From assembly GCF_902729435.1 (NCBI RefSeq), contig NZ_CACVCG010000046.1, positions 1 through 64,000 on the forward strand: a DNA stretch of 64,000 bases. The letters are read 5' to 3'. Made by a program: the position numbers and the translations under genes. How positions within the stretch are numbered: position 1 is the stretch's first letter; the number at the start of each line of letters is the position of its first letter. Origin of the DNA: Magnetospirillum sp. UT-4. GTDB taxonomy: Bacteria > Pseudomonadota > Alphaproteobacteria > Rhodospirillales > Magnetospirillaceae. Of this stretch, positions 8,975 to 21,262 are shown piece by piece. Below the pieces are notes generated by a model, which worked only from the letters and a program-made list of their open reading frames with translations, was not told where the DNA came from and did no database searches.

Positions 8975-11500
8975 TTAAGGCTTCCGGGCCTCGATGGTGG
9001 CCGAGACCACGTAGTTCTCGATGCCGGTGCCGGGAGCCCAGTCCTTGATGAGGTCGCGGCTTTCCGGCTTTTCCACGATGCGGATGTCGGTGAAGCCGGC
9101 CGCCGCCAGCCAGGTTTCCATCTCGGAGCGGGCGGCGGCGCCGGCGACGCAGCCGCACAGCAGCTTGGGGTCGCTGGCCAGGGCGTCGGGCAGCCGGGTC
9201 ATGTTGACCACGTCGGAAATGGCCACCCGGCCGCCGGACTTCAGCACCCGGAACGCCTCGCGCAGGACCTGCGGCTTGTCGGGCGACAGGTTGACCACGC
9301 AGTTGGAAATGATGACGTCGGCGGTGTTGTCGGCGATGGGCAGGTGCTCGATCTCGCCCAGGCGGAACTCGACGTTGGCGGCGCCCACCTTGGCGGCGTT
9401 GGCGCGGGCCTTGGCCAGCATCTCGTGGGTCATGTCGACGCCGATGACGCGGCCCGAGGGCCCGACCTGGCCGGCCGCCAGGAAGCAGTCGAAGCCGGCG
9501 CCGCTGCCGAGATCGACCACCACCTCGCCGGGCTTGAGGGCGGCGATGGCCTGGGGATTGCCGCAGCCCAGGCCGAGATTGGCGCCGTCCGGCACCATTG
9601 CCAGCTCGCTTTCGCCGTAGCCCATGCGCAGCGCCATGTCCTCGGCCGCCGGCTTGGCCGCCGGCGCGCAGCACGACGACGACGAGGCCGGGGCGGGGGC
9701 GCAGCAGCCGGATTTCTCGCCGACGGCGATGGCGCCGTAATTGCGGCGGACCGCGTCCCTGATCTCAACCTTGTCCATGGGGGTCTCCGTCTTCACGAGT
9801 GGCCGCTCCTGCCAGGGGATGAGGGCCGAGCGGCGCCCGGCCTCGCCGCTCACCCGGCGGATGAAGGGAATTTCGGCGGCGCCGCGCCGGCGCAGCAGGG
9901 GATGAATGGTGCCGCTGGCGAACAGGCTCTGGTTGATGACCCAGGCGAAGGGAAGGATGCCGGCCCGTTCCAGGTCGCGGGCCAGAGCCTCGGCCTCGTG
10001 CACCGGGGTGGCCTCGGCCAGGGTGACGATGATGGCGCGGGTGTAGCCGGGATCGCGCAGGCGCGGCAGCAGGCCGCGCACCGCCTCGGGCATCTCGGCC
10101 TGGGTGCGCAGCACCTCGCGGTGATAGGCCTCGGCGGCGTCCAGCAGCAGGATGGTGTGCCCGGTGGGCGCGGTGTCGAGCACCACGAAGCGGTCGCGGC
10201 CCTGATCGACGGTGCGGGCGAAGGCGCGGAAGACGGCGATTTCCTCGGTGCAGGGCGAGCGCAGGTCCTCGTCCAGCATGGCGCGGCCGGCGGCATCGAG
10301 GCCGGCGCCGGCCTTCTCCATCACCTCGTCGCGATAGGCGGCGACCTCGGCTTCGGGGTCGATGCGGGTGACCTCCAGGCCGGAGACCTTGCCCTCGACC
10401 GCCTGAGCCACATGGGCCGCCGGATCGGTGGTGGACAGCGTCACCCGGTGGCCCATGCCGGCCAGGGCGACGGCGATGGCGGCGGCGACGCTGGTCTTGC
10501 CGACGCCGCCCTTGCCCATGGTCAGCACCACGCCGCTGCCGGAAGCGGCGATCTCGGCGACCAGAGCGTCCAGCCCGCCGGGCAGATCCACCGCCTCGGC
10601 CGCCGGCGGCGGCGCGTCGGGCACGACCGCTCCGTTCAGGCGGCGCAGCGCCGCCAGGCCGACGGTGCCGACCGGCATCAAGGCGGTCTCGCTGCGCGGC
10701 AGGGCGGCGAGGCCGGCCGGCATGCCGGCCAAAGCGGCGCGGCCGCGTGCGGTCATGGCATCGGCGATGGCGTCGCCGCCGCCGTCGAACACGCCGTTGA
10801 GGGCGAGGCGCAGATTGGCCACCCCCAGCTCGGCCAGTTCGCCGCGGGTGCGCTCGGCCTCGCGCAGGGCCGAGGCCTCGGGCCGGCTGACCAGCACCAC
10901 GGTGGTGGTGGCGGGGTCGGACAGCCGCGCGACGGTGGCGGCGTACAGGGCCTTCTGCCGCTCCAGCCCGGCCAGCGGCCCCAGGCACGAGGCGCCGCCG
11001 GTGGACGAGGCGATGAAGCCGCTCCACGCCGAGGGCAGGGTCAGCAGGCGCAGGGTGTGGCCGGTGGGGGCGGTGTCGAAGATGACGTGGTCGAAGCCGG
11101 CGGTGGTGTCGGCATCGCCCAGCAGCTTGGCGAACTCGTCGAAGGCGGCGATCTCGACGGTGCAGGCGCCGGAGAACTGCTCCTCCATGCTGGCGATGGC
11201 GGCGGCCGGCAGCACGCCGCGATAGGGGGCCACCATGCGCTCGCGATAGGCCCGCGCCGCCGCCTCGGGGTCGATGTTGAGGGCGAACAGTCCCGCCGCC
11301 CCGGCGATGGCGGTGGGCTCGCCGCTCAGCCGGGTGCCCAGCACCTCGTCCAGGTTCGAGGCCGGGTCGGTGCTGACGATCAGCACCCTCCGCCCAGCAT
11401 CGGCCAGGGCCAGGCCGGCGGCGCAGGACAGCGAGGTCTTGCCGACCCCGCCCTTGCCGGTGAAGAAGGCGTAGCGGGTGGCGAGCGGCGGCAGGGTCAT
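8975..11500 (-). CDS. ArsA-ArsM fusion: arsenite efflux ATPase joined to arsenite methyltransferase
   Basis: One uninterrupted 841-codon frame. Residues 1-574 are ArsA, the ATPase that energises or regulates arsenite efflux. It has two P-loops (GKGGVGKT at ~15 and ~329), two signature DTAPTGHT motifs (~142 and ~442), and As(III)-binding Cys113, Cys172 and Cys417, matching the classical ligands. Residues 575-841 are ArsM, a SAM-dependent As(III) methyltransferase. Its start is MDKVEIRDAVRRNYGAIA, the SAM motif VVDLGSGAGFDCFLAA, and conserved cysteines lie at 646, 734, 782 and 784, plus an extra CC-x8-CC cluster near 599-611. No stop separates the domains. A GGAG sequence before Met575 could also allow separate ArsM synthesis. 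This is the last gene of the ars operon, 7 bp after arsD. A sequencing error removing a stop cannot be excluded. Confidence 0.85.
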   Translation of the reverse strand: MTLPPLATRYAFFTGKGGVGKTSLSCAAGLALADAGRRVLIVSTDPASNLDEVLGTRLSGEPTAIAGAAGLFALNIDPEAAARAYRERMVAPYRGVLPAAAIASMEEQFSGACTVEIAAFDEFAKLLGDADTTAGFDHVIFDTAPTGHTLRLLTLPSAWSGFIASSTGGASCLGPLAGLERQKALYAATVARLSDPATTTVVLVSRPEASALREAERTRGELAELGVANLRLALNGVFDGGGDAIADAMTARGRAALAGMPAGLAALPRSETALMPVGTVGLAALRRLNGAVVPDAPPPAAEAVDLPGGLDALVAEIAASGSGVVLTMGKGGVGKTSVAAAIAVALAGMGHRVTLSTTDPAAHVAQAVEGKVSGLEVTRIDPEAEVAAYRDEVMEKAGAGLDAAGRAMLDEDLRSPCTEEIAVFRAFARTVDQGRDRFVVLDTAPTGHTILLLDAAEAYHREVLRTQAEMPEAVRGLLPRLRDPGYTRAIIVTLAEATPVHEAEALARDLERAGILPFAWVINQSLFASGTIHPLLRRRGAAEIPFIRRVSGEAGRRSALIPWQERPLVKTETPMDKVEIRDAVRRNYGAIAVGEKSGCCAPAPASSSSCCAPAAKPAAEDMALRMGYGESELAMVPDGANLGLGCGNPQAIAALKPGEVVVDLGSGAGFDCFLAAGQVGPSGRVIGVDMTHEMLAKARANAAKVGAANVEFRLGEIEHLPIADNTADVIISNCVVNLSPDKPQVLREAFRVLKSGGRVAISDVVNMTRLPDALASDPKLLCGCVAGAAARSEMETWLAAAGFTDIRIVEKPESRDLIKDWAPGTGIENYVVSATIEARKP
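9785..9788 (-). promoter_or_regulatory. Internal ribosome binding site before ArsM Met575
   Basis: GGAG lies 6 bases upstream of an in-frame ATG (9778-9776), where the ArsM domain begins. This spacing is ideal for initiation. It suggests that a free 267-residue ArsM (8975-9778) may be made as well as the fusion. Confidence 0.5.
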
Positions 11501-11507
11501 AGTGTCC

Positions 11508-11873
11508 TCAGCAGCACCCGGATTTGGGCGAGCAGCACGAGGAAGCCGGGGCCACGGCGAGCTGCACCGGGGCGGCCAGCCCCAGCTTGGCGGCCAGCTG
11601 GGCGCGCGACAGATACACTCCGGTCGAGACGATATGGCCGTCGATGGCGATGAGGGGGAGGCGGTCCATGCCGGCCTCCATCTCCTTGACCACCGCCGCA
11701 TTGGCGGCGAAGGCCTGCGGCTCGGTGCCGAGGTTGTGGCGCTGCACCGCCACCCCCTGCTCCGCCACCCAGGCGAGGTCGGCGGCGAAGGCCACCAGCA
11801 CCGGATCGACCTGGGGGCCGCACACGCCGGTCGAGCAGCACATGGCCGGGTCGTACACGTCGAGTTTCTTCAT
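11508..11873 (-). CDS. arsD: ArsD arsenite metallochaperone
   Basis: 121 aa. ArsD delivers As(III) to ArsA and raises its affinity for arsenite. The essential N-terminal cysteines are present (DPAMCCSTGVCGP, Cys12-13 and Cys18). Two further Cys pairs sit at the C-terminus (SSCCSPKSGCC), as in full-length ArsD. The central fold with LPLIAIDGHIVSTGVYLSR is thioredoxin-like. Its ATG overlaps the stop of acr3 (ATGA), and arsA follows after 7 bp with GAGGA as its ribosome binding site. Both fit stoichiometric co-expression of ArsD and ArsA. Confidence 0.92.
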   Translation of the reverse strand: MKKLDVYDPAMCCSTGVCGPQVDPVLVAFAADLAWVAEQGVAVQRHNLGTEPQAFAANAAVVKEMEAGMDRLPLIAIDGHIVSTGVYLSRAQLAAKLGLAAPVQLAVAPASSCCSPKSGCC

Positions 11874-12952
11874 GGGGATCCTCCCGCTTTGGCTTCGTAC
11901 CAGCCCTTGCTGGCATTGACGATCCTGACCACCGACAGCATCACCGGCACCTCGATCAGCACGCCGACCACGGTGGCCAAAGCGGCCCCCGACTGGAAGC
12001 CGAACAGGGCGATGGCGGCGGCGACGGCCAGCTCGAAGAAGTTGCTGGCACCGATCAGCGCCGACGGGCCGGCGACGCAATGGGCGACGCCCAGCCGCTT
12101 GTTGAGCCAGTAGGCCAGGCCCGAATTGAAATAGACCTGGATGGTGATGGGCACCGCCAGCATCAGGATCACCAGCGGCTGGGCGATGATCTGCTCGCCC
12201 TGGAAGCCGAACAGCAGCACCAGGGTGGTCAGCAGCGCCACCAGCGACGCCGGTCCCAGCACCGCCAGCGTGCGGGGCAACGCCTCGGGACCCTTGGCCA
12301 GCAGCGCCTTGCGCCAGACCTGGGCGACGATCACCGGCACCACGATGTACAGGACCACCGACAGGAACAGGGTGTCCCACGGCACGGTGATGGAGGACAG
12401 CCCCAGCAGCAGCCCGACGATGGGGGCGAAGGCGAACACCATGATGAGGTCGTTGACCGCCACCTGCGACAGGGTGAAATGGGGCTCGCCGTCGCACAGG
12501 TTCGACCACACGAACACCATGGCGGTGCAGGGGGCGGCGGCCAGCAGGATCAGGCCGGCGATGTAGCTGTCGATCTGCTCGGCCGGCAGAAACGGGCGGA
12601 ACAGCGTGCTGATGAAGATCCAGCCCAGCAGCGCCATGGAGAACGGCTTGACCGCCCAGTTGATGAACAGGGTGACGCCGATGCCCCGCCAGTGCTCGCG
12701 CACCTGGTGCAGGGCGCCGAAATCGATCTTCAGCAGCATGGGGATGATCATCGCCCAGATCAGCACCGCCACCGGCAGGTTGACCTGAGCCACCTCCATG
12801 CCGCCGATGGCCTGGAAGGGGGCGGGCAGGAAATGCCCCAGGGCGACGCCCGCGACGATGCACAGGGCCACCCACAGGGTCAGGTAACGCTCGAACACAC
12901 CCATCGGAACCCGGGCGGCCGTCTTGGCCGCCACCTCGCACTGCGCCGACAT
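11870..12952 (-). CDS. Acr3-family arsenite permease
   Basis: 360 aa inner-membrane protein with about ten hydrophobic helices, the usual length of bacterial Acr3. The key Cys in helix 4 is in AAAPCTAMVFVWSNL, and the second conserved segment is GPSALIGASNFFELAVA. It exports As(III) and here probably couples with the downstream ArsA ATPase. Its ATG shares one base with the TGA of the upstream arsenate reductase (TGATG), and its own stop overlaps arsD. It is Acr3, not the ArsB type, because of its length and the BART-superfamily helix pattern. Confidence 0.93.
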   Translation of the reverse strand: MSAQCEVAAKTAARVPMGVFERYLTLWVALCIVAGVALGHFLPAPFQAIGGMEVAQVNLPVAVLIWAMIIPMLLKIDFGALHQVREHWRGIGVTLFINWAVKPFSMALLGWIFISTLFRPFLPAEQIDSYIAGLILLAAAPCTAMVFVWSNLCDGEPHFTLSQVAVNDLIMVFAFAPIVGLLLGLSSITVPWDTLFLSVVLYIVVPVIVAQVWRKALLAKGPEALPRTLAVLGPASLVALLTTLVLLFGFQGEQIIAQPLVILMLAVPITIQVYFNSGLAYWLNKRLGVAHCVAGPSALIGASNFFELAVAAAIALFGFQSGAALATVVGVLIEVPVMLSVVRIVNASKGWYEAKAGGSP

Positions 12953-13410
12953 CACACCTCCCCGGCCCGCTCCGGACCCAACTCGATGAGGCGGCGGATC
13001 TTGGCCTCGATCATGCCGTAGACCTCGCGGAACACCGCCAGGCGCTCCTCGTGCGTGCCCTCGGCGTCGGCGGGGTCGGGAAAGCCGATATGGACCTTGG
13101 ACGGGTGGCCGGGCCACACCGGGCAGACCTCGCCGGCGGCGTTGTCGCAGACGGTGATCACCAGGTCCATCTTGGGCGCGCCGGGCAGCCCGAACTCGTC
13201 CCACGACTTGGAGCGCAGGCCCTCGACCGAGTGGCCCTTCTCCTTGAGGATCTCGATGGAGAACGGATTGACCCGGCCGGTCGGCTTCGAGCCGGCGCTG
13301 TAGGCCTTCCACTTCCCCTTGCCGAGATCGTTGATCAGGCATTCGGCCAGCACCGAGCGGGCGGAATTGCCGGTGCACAGGACAAGGACGTTGATGGGCG
13401 AATCGGTCAT
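12952..13410 (-). CDS. arsC: Arsenate reductase, low-molecular-weight-phosphatase type (second copy)
   Basis: 152 aa. Reduces arsenate to arsenite. The catalytic P-loop CTGNSARS is at residues ~12-19, and the general-acid/resolving segment with Cys is VCDNAAGEVCPVWPG at ~88-102. It has the LRSKSWDEFGLPGAP loop of this subgroup. It is four bases downstream of a paralogous arsC and clearly diverged from it, mainly in the C-terminal third (here ERLAVFREVYGMIEAKIRRL). Whether electrons come from thioredoxin or glutaredoxin cannot be told. Confidence 0.9.
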   Translation of the reverse strand: MTDSPINVLVLCTGNSARSVLAECLINDLGKGKWKAYSAGSKPTGRVNPFSIEILKEKGHSVEGLRSKSWDEFGLPGAPKMDLVITVCDNAAGEVCPVWPGHPSKVHIGFPDPADAEGTHEERLAVFREVYGMIEAKIRRLIELGPERAGEV

Positions 13411-13414
13411 GAAC

Positions 13415-13915
13415 TCAAACTCCGGAGGTACCGATATTGTCGAGGTGCGTCTTCAGCGTCAGGCGGTCGAGGGACGCCAGCGGCAGCGAGGTGAAGATGC
13501 CGATGCGGTTGTTCAGCATGCGCATCACCTCGCCGCAGAAGGCCGCCTTCTCGGCCTCGGGGCCGGTGAAGCCGGCCGGGTCGGGCACACCCCAATGGGC
13601 GGTCATGGGCTGGCCCGGCCACACCGGGCAGACCTCGCCGGCGGCGTTGTCGCAGACGGTGAAGACGAAATCCAGCTCGGGCGCGCCGGGAGCGGCGAAC
13701 TCCTCCCACGACTTCGAGCGCAGGGACTGGGTCGGGTAATTGGCCTTCTTCAGCAGCGCCAGCACGGTGGGGTCAAGCTCCCCCTTCGGCTTGCTGCCGG
13801 CGCTGAACGCCTTGAAGCGGCCGCTGAGATCGCCGTTCAAGATGGCCTCGGCCATGACGCTGCGGGCCGAATTGCCGGTGCACAGGAACAGCACGTTGTA
13901 GATCTTGTCGGTCAT
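13415..13915 (-). CDS. arsC: Arsenate reductase, low-molecular-weight-phosphatase type (first copy)
   Basis: 166 aa with the same catalytic layout as the following gene (CTGNSARSVMAEA near residue 12, VCDNAAGEVCPVWPG near 88) but a longer C-terminus (MLNNRIGIFTSLPLASLDRL). I start at the ATG at 13915, which overlaps the arsR stop by 4 bp. An in-frame upstream codon at 13930 would lie deeper in arsR. The two arsC genes are an old tandem duplication or a separate acquisition, since they differ at many positions outside the active site. Confidence 0.88.
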   Translation of the reverse strand: MTDKIYNVLFLCTGNSARSVMAEAILNGDLSGRFKAFSAGSKPKGELDPTVLALLKKANYPTQSLRSKSWEEFAAPGAPELDFVFTVCDNAAGEVCPVWPGQPMTAHWGVPDPAGFTGPEAEKAAFCGEVMRMLNNRIGIFTSLPLASLDRLTLKTHLDNIGTSGV

Positions 13916-14337
13916 GGCGATGCCTCGCAACAGGTGGAATCCGCGGCGCCTGGCGCCAGTTCATCGTCAAGGGCGGCAGCCCCCCGTCCGCACAGCACCG
14001 CCAAAGGCAGGGCATTGACGCGGACCAGACGCTGCCGGTCGTCGGCAATGGTGGGATCATCGGCCAGCGCCTGCCCGGCCAGGGCCAGGAAGGCGGGGGC
14101 ATAGGTGTTGAGCGACCGGTCGGCGAGGCGGTAATAGACCCACTTGCCCTCGCGCCGCTGCTGCAACAGGCCGGCGGTCCGCATCATGCCCAGATGCTTC
14201 GACACCGTCGCCGGAGCCAGCGCCAGCACGGCGGTGACTTGGCACACGCACAATTCGCCGCTTTCCAGCAGCTTCAGGATGCGCACCCGAACCGGATCGG
14301 CAACGGCCCTGGCGACGGTCTCGAACGTCTCAAGCAT
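13912..14337 (-). CDS. arsR: ArsR/SmtB-family arsenite-responsive repressor
   Basis: 141 aa winged helix-turn-helix repressor heading the ars operon. It carries the classical As(III) site ELCVCQV in the alpha-3 helix (~residues 28-34), then the DNA-reading segment APATVSKHLGMMRTAGLL. The wing YYRLADRS follows. The C-terminal tail has an extra CC pair (DSTCCEASP), so additional metalloid ligands are possible. The start at 14337 is followed by tightly coupled arsC genes. Derepression by arsenite would turn on the whole operon. Confidence 0.92.
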   Translation of the reverse strand: MLETFETVARAVADPVRVRILKLLESGELCVCQVTAVLALAPATVSKHLGMMRTAGLLQQRREGKWVYYRLADRSLNTYAPAFLALAGQALADDPTIADDRQRLVRVNALPLAVLCGRGAAALDDELAPGAADSTCCEASP

Positions 14338-14352
14338 GGGGGCATGCTAGCA

Positions 14353-14376
14353 TCATTTCGTCAGATTGGAAAATGA
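14353..14376 (-). promoter_or_regulatory. Candidate ArsR operator
   Basis: An inverted repeat TCATTT-N12-AAATGA lies 16-39 bp upstream of the arsR start, in a small AT-rich patch. Size and position fit an ArsR dimer site overlapping the operon promoter. The consensus is inferred from layout only. Confidence 0.4.
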
Positions 14377-14475
14377 CAGATATGAGACGGCGAGGGGCAA
14401 GAGCCGCGCGGCGCGGCCAAGCGATTGCCGGACAGCGCTTTCCTGCGGAAACGCGGGGATGGCCGCGTCAGGCAC

Positions 14476-14788
14476 ACTTCTGTCCGGTTTAAATTTCGGA
14501 GAGCCTTCGGGAGCCCTTGGTGTCGGCCACGTCCAGGGTGATGTTGGCGGAAGCGGACAGATTACCCTCGCCCGCCTGCGGGAGAGGGAGGGACCCGTCG
14601 CGCCAGCGACGGGAGGGAGAGGGCGCGCGCCGTCAGGTGCGCTTCGCGACAGCGAAAACCTCTGCGTTTTCAGGTCTTGGGCGCGCCGACGCGCGCCGCC
14701 CTCACCCCGGCTCGCTGACGCTCGCCCCCCTCTCCCGCAGGCGGGCGAGGGGGCATGGGCCAGCCGAGAATTAAACCGGACAGCCGTG
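14476..14788. mobile_element. ~315-bp non-autonomous element, copy 2
   Basis: A 313-bp element in the opposite orientation to copy 1. The terminal repeat TGTCCGGTTTAA is at 14481-14492, and its partner TTAAACCGGACA ends at 14782. Flanking 10-bp direct repeats CGTCAGGCAC (14466-14475 and 14789-14798) look like a target duplication. The interior is nearly the same as copy 3. Together with copy 1 it brackets the whole arsenic operon. Confidence 0.8.
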
Positions 14789-14826
14789 CGTCAGGCACGG
14801 CCATGACAAGGAAGGGGAAAGCCCGC

Positions 14827-15300
14827 CTACACGAACTTGACGTCGACGATCTCGTACGACTTGGAGCCGCCCGGGGTGGTGACCTCGACGGTGTCGCCGA
14901 TGTTCTTGCCGATCAGGGCGCGGGCCAGCGGCGAATGGACCGACATGCGGCCGGCCTTGATGTCGGCTTCGTGGGCGCCGACGATGGTGTAGGCGACCTC
15001 GTCGTCGGAATCCTCGTCGGCCAGGGTGACGGTGGCGCCGAAGCGGACCTGGTTGCCCGACAGCGTGCTGATGTCGATGACCTGGGCACGGCTGATGATG
15101 TCCTCGAGCTCGGCCACCCGGCCCTCGATGAAGCTCTGGCGCTCGCGGGCGGCGTGGTACTCGGCGTTCTCGGACAAATCGCCGTGCTCACGCGCCTCGG
15201 CGATGGCCTTGATCACCGCCGGCCGCTCGACGATCTTCAGAGTTCTCAGCTCTTCCTCCAGCTGGGCCAGGCCCGGCGGAGTCATCGGAATTCTTTCCAT
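14827..15300 (-). CDS. greA: Transcription elongation factor GreA
   Basis: 157 aa, the normal family length. GreA enters the RNA polymerase secondary channel and stimulates transcript cleavage to rescue backtracked complexes. The N-terminal coiled coil carries the acidic tip ([20 protein letters not shown], with the catalytic Asp-Glu pair). The C-terminal FKBP-like domain is present (VGAHEAD...[18 protein letters not shown]). It lies 50 bp after carB on the same strand, so it may be co-transcribed. Confidence 0.95.
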   Translation of the reverse strand: MERIPMTPPGLAQLEEELRTLKIVERPAVIKAIAEAREHGDLSENAEYHAARERQSFIEGRVAELEDIISRAQVIDISTLSGNQVRFGATVTLADEDSDDEVAYTIVGAHEADIKAGRMSVHSPLARALIGKNIGDTVEVTTPGGSKSYEIVDVKFV

Positions 15301-15350
15301 CCCGGAATGCCCCAGTCGCGATGGGCGGGGAGGGCACGCCCCCCTTCCCC

Positions 15351-18602
<3,252 letters not shown>

Positions 18603-18675
18603 GGGTCACTTCACTCGTCGGCAAGCGTCATTGCGGGCGGAACCGGGGGACAAACCACGGCGTCACGGAGACTTT

Positions 18676-19053
18676 TCATCTGACCAGTCTCCGGACGCCA
18701 TCCTTCAGCACCGGCACATTGAAATTGATCAGCAGCCCCTTGGGGTAGCCGCCGACCCTGAGATAGGTCAACACCTGAGCATCGTGCAATCGGGTCAGCG
18801 CCTCCACGGCCTTCAACTCGATCACCAGGGACTCCTCGACCAGCACGTCGATCCGATAGGCGCAATCCAGCTTCACCGCCTTGTAGGCCACCGGCAGTGG
18901 AACCTGCCGCTTGAAAGCGATTTCCGCCTCATGCAGATCGTAGCAAAAGCATTCCTCGTAAGCGCTCTCCAATAGCCCGGGACCGAGCGCCCGGTGGACT
19001 CCGATGGCGATGCCGATGACCTTCTCCGTCAAGGGATCGCGTTCGGTGGTCAC
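18676..19053 (-). CDS. GxxExxY-family protein (PD-(D/E)XK nuclease-like fold)
   Basis: 125 aa. The defining motif is GLLESAYEECF near residues 26-36. The following beta strands with conserved acidic and Lys residues (YRIDVLVEESLVIELKAVE) match the catalytic core of PD-(D/E)XK-type enzymes. Biochemical function is unknown. It sits between carA and carB, on the same strand, next to a large CACAGAG inverted repeat. In many genomes genes of this family appear as isolated, patchily distributed units. That pattern, from general knowledge, suggests horizontal spread. Confidence 0.8.
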   Translation of the reverse strand: MTTERDPLTEKVIGIAIGVHRALGPGLLESAYEECFCYDLHEAEIAFKRQVPLPVAYKAVKLDCAYRIDVLVEESLVIELKAVEALTRLHDAQVLTYLRVGGYPKGLLINFNVPVLKDGVRRLVR

Positions 19054-19100
19054 GTCTTATCCTTCGTATCGTCAACAGCGTGTCAGACGACGCCGGTGGA

Positions 19101-19240
19101 TTTACCACAGAGACACAGAGACACAGAGAAGGCACAGAGAAAAACATAAAATAACAAATTCACCGTCGGGCCGAAGCCCCCCTCAATCTCATATTTTTTC
19201 CTCTGTGCCTTCTCTGTGTCTCTGTGCCTCTGTGTTTAAC
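19101..19240. repeat. Large CACAGAG-rich inverted repeat beside the GxxExxY gene
   Basis: Two nearly complementary arms of about 44 bases (19101-19145 and 19194-19240) are made of tandem CACAGAGA units, separated by a ~48-base AT-richer loop. The arms would form a long hairpin. They contrast with the GC-rich surroundings and contain no gene. This CACAGAGA low-complexity signature accompanies GxxExxY genes elsewhere, as far as I recall. Confidence 0.8.
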
Positions 19241-19276
19241 TCACCCTTGAGCCCCCCTCACCCTTGACGTCACGCG

Positions 19277-20461
<1,185 letters not shown>

Positions 20462-20615
20462 GATTGTCCTTACGTGTCGGCCCCCGGCCCCGGAAGGGCG
20501 GACGGCGAGATGGCGGCGCCGGGCCGCAAGAAACCCCGAGGACTCGAACCCGGCGGGGGTGCGACGTCCTCCGGCGGGGGCTTCCACCCCTGAACGCGGC
20601 AGGCAAATTGGGCGT

Positions 20616-20644
20616 GGTGTAATGAAAAGCGCAGCCGGTGTCAA
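20616..20644 (-). promoter_or_regulatory. Sigma-70 promoter of carA
   Basis: Minus strand TTGACA (20644-20639), 17-bp spacer, TACACC (20621-20616). This gives a leader of roughly 150 bases before the carA ATG. The leader is GC-rich with hairpins, but I see no definite attenuator or riboswitch. Confidence 0.6.
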
Positions 20645-20704
20645 GCCTTCCCGCCCCCGCGACAATCCCTTGATTTTTCAATTCGTTAGACGCCAAGAGA
20701 GTCT

Positions 20705-20733
20705 TTGCCTTGGCGACCGTTTTGGAGTAGCCT
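20705..20733 (+). promoter_or_regulatory. Candidate promoter of yqeY-dnaG-rpoD
   Basis: TTGCCT (20705-20710), 17-bp spacer, TAGCCT (20728-20733), about 44 bases upstream of the first ATG. It is the best sigma-70-like match in the divergent carA/yqeY spacer. Confidence 0.4.
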
Positions 20734-20776
20734 GACCCCTTTCCGACACCCCGTCCCCGCTTGATCCGGAGGCCCC

Positions 20777-21235
20777 ATGCTGCGCCAGCAGCTGAACGAC
20801 GCGCTGAAAACCGCCATGCTGGCCAAGGATACCCGCGCGGTGTCCACCGTGCGCCTGATCCTGGCGGCCCTGAAGGACCGCGACATCGCCGCCCGCGGCC
20901 GCGGCGTCACCGACGGCATCGGCGAGGACGAGATCCTGTCCATGCTGCAGTCCATGATCAAGCAGCGGCGCGAGAGCATCTCGCTGTACGAGCAGGGCGG
21001 CCGCCTCGAACTGGCGCAGCAGGAAGCCGACGAGATCACCATCATCGAGCGCTTCCTGCCCAAGCAGATGAGCGAGGCCGAGACCGACCAGGCGGTGCGC
21101 GACGTGATCGCCGAGATCGGCGCCGGCGGCATCAAGGACATGGGCCGGGTGATGGCGGCGCTGAAGGAACGCTTCGCCGGCTCCATGGACTTCACCAAGG
21201 CCAGCGGCATGGCCAAGAAGGCGCTGGGCGGCTGA
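20777..21235 (+). CDS. GatB/YqeY domain protein
   Basis: 152 aa, the usual length of stand-alone YqeY. The N-terminal helical bundle (LRQQLNDALKTAMLAKD...TVRLILAALKDRD) and the C-terminal tail domain (EAETDQAVRDVIAEIGAGGIKDMGRVMAAL) are the same fold as the tRNA-binding tail of GatB. The role is still unclear, perhaps linked to tRNA-dependent amidation. It begins the conserved yqeY-dnaG-rpoD block, 27 bp before dnaG. Confidence 0.92.
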   Translation: MLRQQLNDALKTAMLAKDTRAVSTVRLILAALKDRDIAARGRGVTDGIGEDEILSMLQSMIKQRRESISLYEQGGRLELAQQEADEITIIERFLPKQMSEAETDQAVRDVIAEIGAGGIKDMGRVMAALKERFAGSMDFTKASGMAKKALGG

Positions 21236-21262
21236 TGCCGGCTTGGCGCGGGTAAGGCGGTC

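Noticed and set aside
8924-11653. 909-codon open frame opposite arsA-arsM
   Set aside because: Antisense shadow; the minus strand frame has all ArsA and ArsM motifs. The plus frame is Gly/His/Gln-rich without motifs.
19101-19240. CACAGAG inverted repeat as a carA terminator
   Set aside because: Stem is AT-mixed, very long and with a ~48-nt loop. It does not look like a factor-independent terminator, and it appears linked to the GxxExxY gene.
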